A stretch of DNA of 64,000 bases from Rhizobiales bacterium GAS188 (GTDB lineage: Bacteria; Pseudomonadota; Alphaproteobacteria; Rhizobiales; Beijerinckiaceae): contig FNSS01000001.1 in assembly GCA_900104855.1 (NCBI GenBank), positions 6,953,001 through 7,017,000 of the forward strand. The letters run 5' to 3'. Shown here piece by piece: positions 25,143-33,060 of this stretch. The notes beneath the pieces were generated by a model. It saw nothing but the letters and a program-made list of their open reading frames with translations, searched no databases and was not told where the DNA came from. A program made the position numbers and the translations under genes. The first letter of the stretch is position 1. Every line of letters starts with the position of its first letter.

Positions 25143-25943
25143 ATGGATGATGTGTTCAGAGCCCTTGCGGACCCGACGCGTCGAAGCCTGCTCGACGAGC
25201 TGTTCAAGAAGGATGGGCAGACATTGAGCGCGCTCGAGGAGCGGCTGCCGATGACGCGCTTCGGCGTCATGAAGCATCTGAAGTTGCTCCAGGAGGCTGG
25301 CCTCGTCGTGACCAGGCGGCGCGGCCGCGAGAAGCTGCATTTCCTGAATCCCGTCCCGATCCGGCTCGTCCATGACCGCTGGGTCAGCAAATACACCGAG
25401 CCCTGGGTCGCGACGCTGAGCGACCTCAAGCACCGACTGGAGGACAAGACGATGATGAAAGTATTCGAAATCTACATCAAGACGACGCCGGAGCGCCTCT
25501 GGCAGGCGATCACCGACACCGAGATGAGGCGCAAATGGAATTTTGGAGCCATCGTGACCTCGGACTGGACGCAAGGCTCGCGCATCGAGGGCGTCGGCGG
25601 GGATGCGCTGATCTTCGAGGGTGAGAATCTGGAGGTCGATCCGCCGCGCCGGCTCGTCCAGAACTTCAGGGCCCTATGGGGCGAAGATGTGAAGAGCGAA
25701 GGGACCTCGCGCATCACCTGGGAGATCGAGCCGATCGGCGATTCATGCCTGCTGAAGGTCACGCATGATCAGCTGCGCGAGGGCGCCAACAACCAGCTCT
25801 ATGGCGGCTGGCCGATGGCCCTCTCCGGGATCAAGACGCTGCTCGAGACGGGTGAGATTCTCACGACGCCGGGGTCGCTGCGCTGGTTGCATGGCGACAC
25901 GACGCAATTGCCGCATGTCGCTGGATCGACGCCGCCAGCATGA
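25143..25943 (+). CDS. ArsR-type HTH fused to an AHSA1/SRPBCC domain
   Basis: A 266-residue two-domain protein. Residues about 1-100 are an ArsR winged helix (MDDVFRALADPTRRSLLDEL, then MTRFGVMKHLKLLQEAGLVV). Residues about 110-260 are an AHSA1/SRPBCC ligand-binding fold (VFEIYIKTTPERLWQAITDT, DWTQGSRIEGVGGDALIFEG). Elsewhere these occur as adjacent ArsR and SRPBCC genes; here they are one chain, so ligand binding could directly gate DNA binding. An upstream in-frame GTG at 25113 lies inside the promoter and is rejected. Followed by two small genes with SnoaL-like and SRPBCC folds, its probable regulon. Confidence 0.88.
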   Translation: MDDVFRALADPTRRSLLDELFKKDGQTLSALEERLPMTRFGVMKHLKLLQEAGLVVTRRRGREKLHFLNPVPIRLVHDRWVSKYTEPWVATLSDLKHRLEDKTMMKVFEIYIKTTPERLWQAITDTEMRRKWNFGAIVTSDWTQGSRIEGVGGDALIFEGENLEVDPPRRLVQNFRALWGEDVKSEGTSRITWEIEPIGDSCLLKVTHDQLREGANNQLYGGWPMALSGIKTLLETGEILTTPGSLRWLHGDTTQLPHVAGSTPPA

Positions 25944-26079
25944 AGCCGTGAACGAACCCATCCGGGCCGCCGATGCCGGGACAAGAAACGGAGCGCCCCG
26001 ACCAAACCGCTCAGCTAGCTTCCGTCAGGAGAGAGGGATCGAGCGTCTCTCCGACAAGCGGCAACGAGCGAAGGATTTC

Positions 26080-26532
26080 ATGATGTCTAAGGAAGAAGAC
26101 AACAAGGCTGTCGTGGGCCGTTGGTTCACTGATTTCTGGGGTGAAACCTGCAATCTCGGCATCGTCGACGAGCTCGCCGCTCCCGATATGCTGCTGCAAT
26201 ATTCGCTGCATGAGCCGCGCCGCGGTCATCAAGACATCAAGGCGTTCATGTCCGATTTCCGCAAGGCGTTTCCGGACCTCAACTTCTGGGGCGCTGCCGA
26301 CCTGATCGCGGAGGGCGACTATGTGGTCGGTCGCTGGGAAGGCGGCGGCACGCATACGGGTCCGGCCTTCAGCGACTTCCTCGTCGGATCCTTGCCGGCG
26401 GCCACCGGCCGAAAGATGCGGTTCACCGGGACGACGGTGCTTCGGATCGAGAACGGCAAGATCGCCGAGGAGGTCGGCCTGGACGATGGCGTGACCGCGC
26501 TCCAGCAGCTCGGCCTCATTCGCGCCGTCTGA
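26080..26532 (+). CDS. SnoaL-like ester cyclase family protein
   Basis: A 150-residue NTF2/SnoaL-fold protein: VVGRWFTDFWGETCNLGIVD, then a block with RRGHQDIKAFMSDFRKAFPD, GDYVVGRWEGGGTHTG and IENGKIAEEVGLDD. The last two are the usual SnoaL polyketide-cyclase family blocks. In this family most members have no known substrate. The ATG is doubled (26080 and 26083) with AAGGA upstream, the second at better spacing. Located between two SRPBCC-type genes; the three may act on a common hydrophobic ligand. Confidence 0.82.
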   Translation: MMSKEEDNKAVVGRWFTDFWGETCNLGIVDELAAPDMLLQYSLHEPRRGHQDIKAFMSDFRKAFPDLNFWGAADLIAEGDYVVGRWEGGGTHTGPAFSDFLVGSLPAATGRKMRFTGTTVLRIENGKIAEEVGLDDGVTALQQLGLIRAV

Positions 26533-26601
26533 TCGAGGTCGGGGCCGCTGCCGATATGCGTCGGCAGCGGCTCGCTACACGAAAAGCAAAGGAGACTCAC
26601 G

Positions 26602-27042
26602 ATGACGACCGCTTACTTCAGCGCGGTCCTTCCTGCGGACGTCGATAATGTCTGGGCCGTTGCTCGCGATTTTGGTAACTACCGCTTGTTTACATCTGGC
26701 CGTGGAGAAACGCTGGTCGAGGACGAGAAACGGGGAGATTGCGTCGGCGCCATCAGAAAAGCCACTCTCGACGGACGAACCGTCAGGCAAAGGTTGCTCA
26801 GTCATTCCGATGCCGATCGCTGCTATCAGTATGAATTCTGCGGTCAGGCTCCGCTTCCGATCGAGAACTACTTGGCGACCTTGCAGTTCAGGCCGGTGGT
26901 CAAAGATGCGCGGACCTTCGTGGAATGGACTGCGACCTTCGACTGCGCCCTGGACCAGCGCGAAACCATCCGCCGCCAATTGGAGGGCTTGTTCTCAATC
27001 TGGTTCAGCTCGTTGGACGACGCAATCCAGAACTCCAAATAG
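26602..27042 (+). CDS. SRPBCC-family protein (polyketide cyclase/dehydrase-like)
   Basis: A 146-residue START-like/SRPBCC protein: AYFSAVLPADVDNVWAVARD at the N-terminus (the typical 'p-A-d-x-V-W' helix-grip start), DCVGAIRKATLDGRTVRQRL in the middle sheet and a C-terminal helix LEGLFSIWFSSLDDAI. Such proteins bind lipids or aromatic compounds in a cavity. AAAGGAG lies nine bases before the ATG. It follows the ester cyclase in the same direction and may be in one operon with it. Confidence 0.8.
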   Translation: MTTAYFSAVLPADVDNVWAVARDFGNYRLFTSGRGETLVEDEKRGDCVGAIRKATLDGRTVRQRLLSHSDADRCYQYEFCGQAPLPIENYLATLQFRPVVKDARTFVEWTATFDCALDQRETIRRQLEGLFSIWFSSLDDAIQNSK

Positions 27043-27112
27043 GGGGGTGCGCCCCTGCACCGGCGTGCAGACTAAATCTTGCACCAGGCGCCCGCCCGGG
27101 GGCGCCCGCGCC

Positions 27113-27994
27113 TCAGCGTTCGTCGCGCTGGAAGCGGCCGCGCAGCTCGCGATAGAAGGGGACGGGGAGGGACGGGGCAAAGCCCGCCTTCACGCGCTTG
27201 TCGAGCTCGTCGAGAACGACGCTGGTCACGGTCGGCAAATCGAGGCGGCGCGCTTCCGAAAGGGCGATCCAGACGAGCTCCACGAACTCGGCCTCCGGCC
27301 CGATGACGCCGCCTGAGCGATGCGCGATCATGGTCGCATCGGCGACGAAGAAGAAGGTGTCGAAGCGCCGCGGCCGCCGCGGCGGCGTGACGGCGTGCGC
27401 GACGAAGCTGAGCTTCGACAGGTCAGGCGCGAAGCCATGGGCTGCGTAGTCGCGCCAGACACCTTCGGGAACCTTGCGGCCGTCGAGGGGCGCCGGGGCG
27501 CCGAGCACCAGCCCCGTCTCCTCGAAGGTCTCCCTGATGGCGGCGAGCGCCAGCGCCCGCGCCATGGTGGCGCCGCGGCGCGGCAGATGGGCGAGCAGGC
27601 GCTCCTCGACTGCGGCATGGAGCGGGAGGGCCACGCGCATATGCCGATCGACCGGATCGACCCGCCCGCCTGGAAACACGAATTTCCCCGGCATGAATTT
27701 ATGGGCGGGGTTGCGCCGGCCCATCAGCACGGTCGGTTCCTTCCCGGCGTGGGATTCTTGGCCGGCATGATCAAGGATGATCAGGGTCGCGGCGGGCTTG
27801 GGTCTCAGCCTTGGCGAGCTGCGATCGCGATTATGCTCGGCCGCTGTCAGGCGATCGGCAAATGCGCGCGCGTCCTCTGCGGGGGCGTCCTCTGTCGACG
27901 AATCTTCTCTCGGCTTCTGCTCTCTCAGCTTCTCTCGGGCCATGCGGCGCCGTGCTCCCGCTTCAGGACGCGGGATCGGCCGCGTCTCAATCAT
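27113..27994 (-). CDS. NUDIX hydrolase
   Basis: Pyrophosphohydrolase for a nucleoside diphosphate linked to another moiety, 293 residues. The NUDIX box is present as ALALAAIRETFEETGLVLG (REXXEEXG core, near residue 150), and MGRRNPAHKFMPGKFVFPGG precedes it. The first ~65 residues are charged and low-complexity (SSTEDAPAEDARAFADRL). The ATG overlaps the end of the DUF983 gene by eight bases, in a different frame, so the two are co-translated. Length and architecture fit the NUDIX group annotated as CoA- or ADP-ribose-type, but the substrate is unknown. Confidence 0.87.
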   Translation of the reverse strand: MIETRPIPRPEAGARRRMAREKLREQKPREDSSTEDAPAEDARAFADRLTAAEHNRDRSSPRLRPKPAATLIILDHAGQESHAGKEPTVLMGRRNPAHKFMPGKFVFPGGRVDPVDRHMRVALPLHAAVEERLLAHLPRRGATMARALALAAIRETFEETGLVLGAPAPLDGRKVPEGVWRDYAAHGFAPDLSKLSFVAHAVTPPRRPRRFDTFFFVADATMIAHRSGGVIGPEAEFVELVWIALSEARRLDLPTVTSVVLDELDKRVKAGFAPSLPVPFYRELRGRFQRDER

Positions 27995-28433
27995 GCTCCA
28001 GCGGATGGGGAGCACCAAATCCGTGCATGCGCAAGGCCCATTGAAGCCCGATGATGGCGCCCTTGATGGGCTGCAACAGCAAGAGCGCCAGCAGCAATGT
28101 GAGGGCCGGCCAGACCAGCATCTGCAGCCACACGGGCGAATCGCCGAACGCCTCGAAGGCCAGCATGGCGCCGACCACGACATGGCCGACGATCAAGATG
28201 ACGAGATAGGCCGGCAGGTCATCGGCGCGGTGCAGGTCGAGCTGCTCGCCGCATTGCGCGCAATGATCGACGACTTTCAGATAGCGCCCGAACAGGCGCC
28301 CGCGACCGCAATGGGGGCAATGTCCGACAAAGCCGCGCTTGATCGCGGTCCAAGTGTCACGTTTGGAGGTGTCACGTTGGGAGGTGTCACGTTGGGAATG
28401 AGCGGCTGGCGATTGATCGGCGATGCTGGTCAT
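27987..28433 (-). CDS. DUF983 membrane protein with zinc-ribbon
   Basis: A 148-residue DUF983 protein. CPHCGRGRLFGRYLKVVDHC then AQC is a CxxC...CxxC zinc ribbon (residues about 39-61). Two membrane helices follow: AYLVILIVGHVVVGAMLAFE and LVWPALTLLLALLLLQPIKG. The function of DUF983 is not established. The N-terminus contains a three-fold SQRDT/SKRDT repeat produced by a 15-bp DNA tandem repeat, which is probably variable. In rhizobia DUF983 genes often precede a NUDIX gene, as here. Confidence 0.88.
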   Translation of the reverse strand: MTSIADQSPAAHSQRDTSQRDTSKRDTWTAIKRGFVGHCPHCGRGRLFGRYLKVVDHCAQCGEQLDLHRADDLPAYLVILIVGHVVVGAMLAFEAFGDSPVWLQMLVWPALTLLLALLLLQPIKGAIIGLQWALRMHGFGAPHPLEHD

Positions 28434-28531
28434 CGCTCACAAATGAGACCATCGCGCCCATTCGGCAAGCGATTCTCCGCATGAGAGACGCCATGTCGCA
28501 GCTGAGGCGCCGTCCAGAAATGATCGAATAG

Positions 28532-28594
28532 CGAAGCCGGCTGGAAGCCGGCGGTCCAAGGCAAAATTGGACCGCCGGCTTCCAGCCGGCTTCG
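28532..28594. repeat. Perfect 28-bp-arm hairpin repeat, copy 2
   Basis: Arms 28532-28559 and 28567-28594 are identical to those at 24905-24967; the 7-base loop is GGCAAAA instead of GGGCAGA. It lies in the gap upstream of the DUF983 gene and the porin-like secreted gene. Conserved arms with a free loop indicate a mobile or actively homogenised repeat. Confidence 0.85.
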
Positions 28595-28749
28595 GTTATT
28601 CCTGAACGAGGCCCAAGTCGCATCTTTGGCGGGGATTGACCCCGATGCGGCTGCGGGACAAAAGGAAGCGTCGCATTTCCGCCGCCTTCCTCCCCAAGAT
28701 CTGCCTGCCGATGGGACGATCGCGCCGCCAACCGACAGGAACAGCCGTC

Positions 28750-29253
28750 GTGAACAAGGTTTTTCCGCTCTTCGCCCTGTGCCTCGCGGCCCTTTGCCTG
28801 TCCCTGGCGCCGACGCGCTCTGCTCTCGCCCAGGATCGCGCATCCCAGAATTCGATGTTCCTGCCCTCCGGCAAGTCGACGGCGATGCAGGCCCTGGAGG
28901 CTAAGCGTAATGCGCGCTGCGCGGCCCTCTACGGGCCGGGCTATGGAGCGCTCGGCGACAGCGAAACCTGCATCAAGATCGGCGGAAGTGTCGGCGTCAG
29001 CGTCGGCGTCGGTTCGACGAAGCACAACCGGCTCATTCTCCCTACGCCCGGCATCGGCGCGCCGGCACCGGTCTTGGGCGGCCCCGTGGTCGGCGTGACG
29101 CGCAGCAAGCCGAGCGTCGGCACGGCGGCTTCGGCCAGCTTCTATGTCGACACCCATACCCCGACCGAACTCGGCGATTTCGGCACCCATCTGAGCGTCA
29201 GGGGGATCAAGGCGAGCGGCTCCTTGCGGACCATGCCCGATTACGTACGCTGA
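28750..29253 (+). CDS. Small secreted protein with a porin-like motif
   Basis: A 167-residue protein starting (GTG) MNKVFPLFALCLAALCLSLA then PTRSALAQ, a signal peptide. The mature part contains CAALYGPGYGALGDSETCIK followed by IGGSVGVSVG. That resembles the N-terminal block of alphaproteobacterial porins (C...YG.GF..L..TDTCIKIGG), but no full barrel follows; the remainder is low-complexity Gly/Pro/Val-rich. It may be a short surface protein derived from, or related to, a porin N-terminus. The longer open frame upstream has no signal sequence, so the GTG is preferred. Confidence 0.6.
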   Translation: MNKVFPLFALCLAALCLSLAPTRSALAQDRASQNSMFLPSGKSTAMQALEAKRNARCAALYGPGYGALGDSETCIKIGGSVGVSVGVGSTKHNRLILPTPGIGAPAPVLGGPVVGVTRSKPSVGTAASASFYVDTHTPTELGDFGTHLSVRGIKASGSLRTMPDYVR

Positions 29254-29263
29254 GGAGACCCCG

Positions 29264-30097
29264 TCACTCTCCGGTCCAGCGCGGCTTGCGCTTCTCGATG
29301 AAGGCGCCGATGCCTTCTTCGGCGTCACGCGCCAGCATGTTCTCGACCATCACCCGGGACGTATAGGCATAGGCGTCTTCGAGCGGCATCTCGATCTGCT
29401 CGTAGAAGGCTTCCTTGCCGATCTTGACCGTCAGCGGTGATTTCGAGGCGATGACCTCTGCAAGCTGCATCGCCATGTCTTGTGCCGGCTGACCCGCCGG
29501 CGCCACCCGATTGACGAGGCCGAGGCGCAACGCCTCCTCGGCGCCGACCATCTCGCCGGTGAGCAGCATTTCCATGGCCCGCTTGCGCCCGAGGTTGCGC
29601 GACAAAGCCACCATCGGCGTCGAGCAGAACAGGCCGATATTGACGCCCGGAGTCGAGAAGCGCGCCCCAAACGCTGCCACAGCGAGGTCGCAGCTCGCCA
29701 CGAGCTGGCAGCCGGCTGCCGTCGCCACGCCGTCGACCGCCGCGATGACCGGCTGCGGCAGGCGCAGTATGGTGCACATCAGCTTCGAGCAGCGTGCGAA
29801 CATCTCCTGGTAATAGGCACGGCCCTGGTCGGAATCGGTCCGGCGCGCCGTCATTTCCTTGAGATCATGGCCGGCGCAGAAGGCCGGGCCGTTTGCGGCC
29901 AGGATGACGGCGCGAATGCTGGCATCGGCGGCGATGCGCTCGAACTCCTCCTGCAGCGCGCCCAGCATGGCTTCGGAGAGGCTGTTACGCGAGGCCGGAC
30001 GGTCGAGAGTAAGGATGGCGACGGATTGCGCCTGGCTGCGGGTGACCGGGCTTCCCGCACCAATCCTTGCCGCTTCCCTCCTTGCGTGTGCTGTCAC
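29264..30097 (-). CDS. Crotonase-fold protein (enoyl-CoA-hydratase-like, ECHDC3 type)
   Basis: A 277-residue crotonase-superfamily member. The oxyanion-hole segment FCAGHDLKEM and VDGVATAAGCQLVASCDLAV are clear, then FSTPGVNIGLFCSTPMVALS and MEMLLTGEMVGAEEALRLGL. The two catalytic glutamates of true enoyl-CoA hydratases are missing: the first is Gln (GCQL instead of GCEL) and the second, in P-E-x-x-x-G, is Gly. It is therefore probably not an ordinary hydratase. GTG is chosen as start because GAGGA is just upstream; the open frame extends further into a repeat-rich region without similarity. Confidence 0.85.
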   Translation of the reverse strand: MTAHARREAARIGAGSPVTRSQAQSVAILTLDRPASRNSLSEAMLGALQEEFERIAADASIRAVILAANGPAFCAGHDLKEMTARRTDSDQGRAYYQEMFARCSKLMCTILRLPQPVIAAVDGVATAAGCQLVASCDLAVAAFGARFSTPGVNIGLFCSTPMVALSRNLGRKRAMEMLLTGEMVGAEEALRLGLVNRVAPAGQPAQDMAMQLAEVIASKSPLTVKIGKEAFYEQIEMPLEDAYAYTSRVMVENMLARDAEEGIGAFIEKRKPRWTGE

Positions 30098-30119
30098 GAT
30101 ATGGTCCTCGTTTTTGTCG

Positions 30120-30229
30120 GGCGAATAGCGAGTGGTGAATAGGGAATAGTGAATAGGGAATAGATAGGGTCGTTTCCCCAAATCCCAATTCACTACTCAC
30201 TCCTCACCGCTCACCACTCACCATTCGCC
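30120..30229. repeat. Imperfect inverted repeat with a 14-bp tandem repeat
   Basis: GGCGAATAGCGAGTGGTGA (30120-30138) pairs with 30211-30229 with two mismatches. Between them TGAATAGGGAATAG occurs twice in tandem (30136-30163). It occupies the divergent gap between the crotonase and thioesterase genes and is unusually AT-rich and simple for this genome. Confidence 0.65.
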
Positions 30230-30266
30230 TTACCACTCCCATTCCGATTTCAGGAAGCAGCCCATC

Positions 30267-30680
30267 ATGATGACGCTGAGCGAGATGAGGGAGTTTCTCG
30301 ACCGGGAATTCCCGCAGCTTCAGGCCGCCGGCCGCTACACGGTCGAGGAGCTGCGCCCGCTCGGGGCGCGCCTGCGGGCTGCCTATCACAAGAGCCAGAT
30401 CCGCCCTGGCGGCACCATCTCCGGCCCGACCATGATGACCCTTGCCGATGTCTCCCTCTATGTCGCGGTGATCGGCTCGATCGGCCCCGTGGCGCTCGCC
30501 GTCACCACCAATCTCAACATCAATTTCCTGCGCAAGCCCGCGCCGCGCGACCTCATCGGCGAGTGTCGTCTCCTGAAGCTCGGCAAGCGGCTCGCCGTGG
30601 GCGAGGTCACCATCCTGTCGGATGGCGAGGATGAACCGGTCGCCCATGTCACCGGCACGTATTCGATTCCGCCGCGCTGA
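30267..30680 (+). CDS. PaaI-type hotdog thioesterase
   Basis: A 137-residue hotdog-fold acyl-CoA thioesterase of the PaaI/YigI type: LGARLRAAYHKSQIRPGGTI, then GPTMMTLADVSLYVAVIG, which is the conserved long-helix region with the catalytic Asp, and NINFLRKPAPRDLIGECRLL. It probably releases acids from CoA esters; the chain type is unknown. It is divergent from the crotonase gene and lies just upstream of the ribosomal operon, an arrangement seen in several rhizobia. Confidence 0.87.
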   Translation: MMTLSEMREFLDREFPQLQAAGRYTVEELRPLGARLRAAYHKSQIRPGGTISGPTMMTLADVSLYVAVIGSIGPVALAVTTNLNINFLRKPAPRDLIGECRLLKLGKRLAVGEVTILSDGEDEPVAHVTGTYSIPPR

Positions 30681-30771
30681 ATCTTCAGGTATCCCAATAC
30701 CTCAGCATGTATGGAGTTGATTCGTAACGGAATTTCGTATCGGTTCGAACAATGACGATGCAATTATCCGT

Positions 30772-30800
30772 TTGACATCGCGGCCTCTCGGCTTTAGGTG
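30772..30800 (+). promoter_or_regulatory. Putative promoter of the rplM-rpsI operon
   Basis: TTGACA, 17 bases, then TAGGTG, ending 63 bases upstream of the rplM ATG. The -35 is consensus; the -10 is weak, as often in alphaproteobacteria. The remaining leader could contain an L13 autoregulatory site but no structure is clear. Confidence 0.5.
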
Positions 30801-30863
30801 AGCCTTCATTCGAAGGCGCGCCGAGGACCTCTCGGGCCGCGCCTTATGTTTTTGAGAACATTC

Positions 30864-31343
30864 ATGGCAGAGCTCACTCACGCGACTGCCTCGGTCAAAG
30901 CCGCCGAGGTGGACAAGAAATGGATTTTGATCGACGCGAGCGGGCTCGTGGTCGGTCGGCTGGCTTCGCTCGTGGCGATGCGCCTGCGCGGCAAGCACAA
31001 GCCGAGTTATACGCCGCATGTGGATTGCGGCGACAATGTCATCGTCATCAATGCCGAGAAGGTGGTGCTGACCGGGCGCAAGCGCGACCAGAAGGTCTAC
31101 TACCATCACACGGGCTTTCCCGGCGGCATCAAGGAACGGTCGGCCAAGTCCATCCTGGAAGGACGTTTCCCGGAGCGCATCGTCGAGAAGGCCATCGAGC
31201 GCATGTTGCCGCGCGGCCCTCTGGCGCGTCGCCAGCTCGGCAATCTGCGCGTCTATAAAGGTGGCGAGCACCCGCATGAGGCGCAGCAGCCGGTCAGCCT
31301 CGATATCGGGGCCATGAACCGCAAGAACGCAAGGAGCGCCTGA
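30864..31343 (+). CDS. rplM: 50S ribosomal protein L13
   Basis: Large-subunit ribosomal protein, 159 residues. The family motif [20 protein letters not shown] then [20 protein letters not shown] is at the N-terminus, followed by VILTGRK-like [20 protein letters not shown] and [23 protein letters not shown] 30864 gives the usual alphaproteobacterial N-terminus; an upstream GTG would add residues from the leader. It is followed two bases later by rpsI, the standard bacterial L13-S9 pair. Confidence 0.98.
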   Translation: MAELTHATASVKAAEVDKKWILIDASGLVVGRLASLVAMRLRGKHKPSYTPHVDCGDNVIVINAEKVVLTGRKRDQKVYYHHTGFPGGIKERSAKSILEGRFPERIVEKAIERMLPRGPLARRQLGNLRVYKGGEHPHEAQQPVSLDIGAMNRKNARSA

Positions 31344-31345
31344 GC

Positions 31346-31825
31346 ATGGCCGAAGTTCTTCAGTCATTGGGTGAACTCGGTGGCGCCGTTCAGGCGGTTG
31401 CGCCGGAAGCCCCTGTCCATGTGCAGAAGCTCGACAAGCATGGGCGCGCCTATGCCACCGGCAAGCGCAAGAACGCGATCGCGCGCGTCTGGATCAAGCC
31501 GGGCCCGGGCAAGATCGTCGTCAACGACAAGCCGGTCGAAGAGTATTTCGCACGCCCGGTGCTGCGCATGATCCTGCGCCAGCCGCTCGTGGTCGCCGAA
31601 CGCGCCACGCAATATGACGTCACGGTCACCTGCGTCGGCGGCGGCCTGTCCGGCCAGGCGGGTGCGGTGCGTCACGGCCTCGCCAAGGCGCTCACCTATT
31701 TCGAGCCGGAGTTGCGTGGCGTGCTCAAGCGCATCGGCTTCCTGACCCGCGACTCGCGCGTCGTGGAGCGCAAGAAATACGGCCGCGCCAAGGCCCGCCG
31801 TCGCTTCCAGTTCTCCAAGCGCTGA
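31346..31825 (+). CDS. rpsI: 30S ribosomal protein S9
   Basis: Small-subunit ribosomal protein, 159 residues. The first ~30 residues are an alphaproteobacterial extension (rich in Ala/Val); the conserved part starts [20 protein letters not shown], contains [20 protein letters not shown] and ends in the tRNA-contacting tail [17 protein letters not shown], complete to the final Lys-Arg. Co-transcribed with rplM and followed by a strong terminator. Confidence 0.98.
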   Translation: MAEVLQSLGELGGAVQAVAPEAPVHVQKLDKHGRAYATGKRKNAIARVWIKPGPGKIVVNDKPVEEYFARPVLRMILRQPLVVAERATQYDVTVTCVGGGLSGQAGAVRHGLAKALTYFEPELRGVLKRIGFLTRDSRVVERKKYGRAKARRRFQFSKR

Positions 31826-31862
31826 CCGCGCCCGCTCGGTCGGCCGATCGGATTTACGAAAA

Positions 31863-31885
31863 GGCGGGCTCAGGCCCGCCTTTTT
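31863..31885 (+). terminator. Rho-independent terminator after rpsI
   Basis: GGCGGGC, loop TCAG, GCCCGCC, then TTTTTCTTT: a textbook intrinsic terminator 37 bases after the rpsI stop, with A residues before the stem that pair with the T-run. Confidence 0.95.
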
Positions 31886-31917
31886 CTTTATGTTGTGCAG
31901 ACGCAAGGACTGTCCAC

Positions 31918-32901
31918 ATGCTCGACACCGCACTTCATGGGAAGGTCTCTCAGACGGCGAAGTCCGTGAAGATCTTCATCGACGGCGAAGCCGGCACCAC
32001 CGGCCTGCAGATCCGCGACCGCCTCGCCAAGCTCGCAGGCGTCGAGTTGCTGGCGATCGATACCGAGAAGCGCAAGGACGTCTCGGCCAAGTGCGATGTG
32101 CTCGCCGCGGCCGATCTCGTGATCTTATGCCTGCCGGACGTCGCGGCGCGCGAAACCGCGGCGCTGATCGATGCCATGGGCGAGAAGGGCCCGCGCGTCA
32201 TCGACGCCTCGACCGCGCATCGGACCGCGCCCGGATGGGTTTTCGGCTTTCCCGAAATGATCAAGGGCCAGGCCGACGCCATCCGCGCGGCCCGCAAGGT
32301 CTCCAATCCGGGCTGCTATTCCACAGGGGCCATCGCGCTCATTCGTCCGCTGGTTGATGCCGGCCTCATCGCCAAGGATCAGCCGCTCGCCATCAACGCG
32401 GTCAGCGGTTATTCGGGCGGCGGCAAATCGATGATCGAAGCCCATGAGAGCGGAGCCGCACCCTCGTTCGAGCTCTACGGCCTGGCTTTCGAGCACAAGC
32501 ATGTGCCGGAGATCCATGCGCATAGCGGCCTGACCTTGCGGCCGATCTTCATCCCCTCGGTCGGCAATTTCCGCCAGGGCATGCTGGTCAGCGTGCCGCT
32601 GCATCTCGAGCAATTGCCCGGGAAACCCGCGGCGTCGGACCTCGAAGCGGCCTTGCGCGCCCATTACGGCGACGGCCCCTATGTCCGTGTCGTGGCCGGC
32701 GACCCGCCGAACAGTTTTGACAGGCTGGAAGCGGAGAGCCTGAACGGGACCAATATCATGGAGCTGCGTGTGGTCGGCAGCCGCAAGCACCCGCATGCCG
32801 TGCTCATCGCCAAGCTCGACAATCTCGGCAAGGGCGCCTCGGGCGCGGCCGTCCAGTCGCTGCAGTTGATGCTGGGCTTGCCGGGAATAGAATTGGCGTG
32901 A
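31918..32901 (+). CDS. argC: N-acetyl-gamma-glutamyl-phosphate reductase (type 2)
   Basis: Third step of arginine synthesis, reducing N-acetylglutamyl phosphate with NADPH. Rossmann start [20 protein letters not shown], typical of the short (type 2) ArgC, then [17 protein letters not shown] and the active site [20 protein letters not shown] with the catalytic Cys. [14 protein letters not shown] follows. 327 residues from the ATG, which has AAGGA upstream; a GTG at 31966 would give a protein beginning [10 protein letters not shown], the more usual N-terminus. Located directly after the L13-S9 operon but behind its terminator. Confidence 0.95.
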   Translation: MLDTALHGKVSQTAKSVKIFIDGEAGTTGLQIRDRLAKLAGVELLAIDTEKRKDVSAKCDVLAAADLVILCLPDVAARETAALIDAMGEKGPRVIDASTAHRTAPGWVFGFPEMIKGQADAIRAARKVSNPGCYSTGAIALIRPLVDAGLIAKDQPLAINAVSGYSGGGKSMIEAHESGAAPSFELYGLAFEHKHVPEIHAHSGLTLRPIFIPSVGNFRQGMLVSVPLHLEQLPGKPAASDLEAALRAHYGDGPYVRVVAGDPPNSFDRLEAESLNGTNIMELRVVGSRKHPHAVLIAKLDNLGKGASGAAVQSLQLMLGLPGIELA

Positions 32902-33060
32902 ATGGAATTGCCAGGTGCAGAATTAGCTGAATGCGACGTCGTCCTGCCCGAAGCACGCCATGCACAAGACATGAAGCGCCGCTAGGCTTGCTTGTATCTT
33001 GATGAGCGTAGTGGCAGTTTGACCGCCGATGGTGGACCGGGTCGAGGGGAAAGAACCGTT

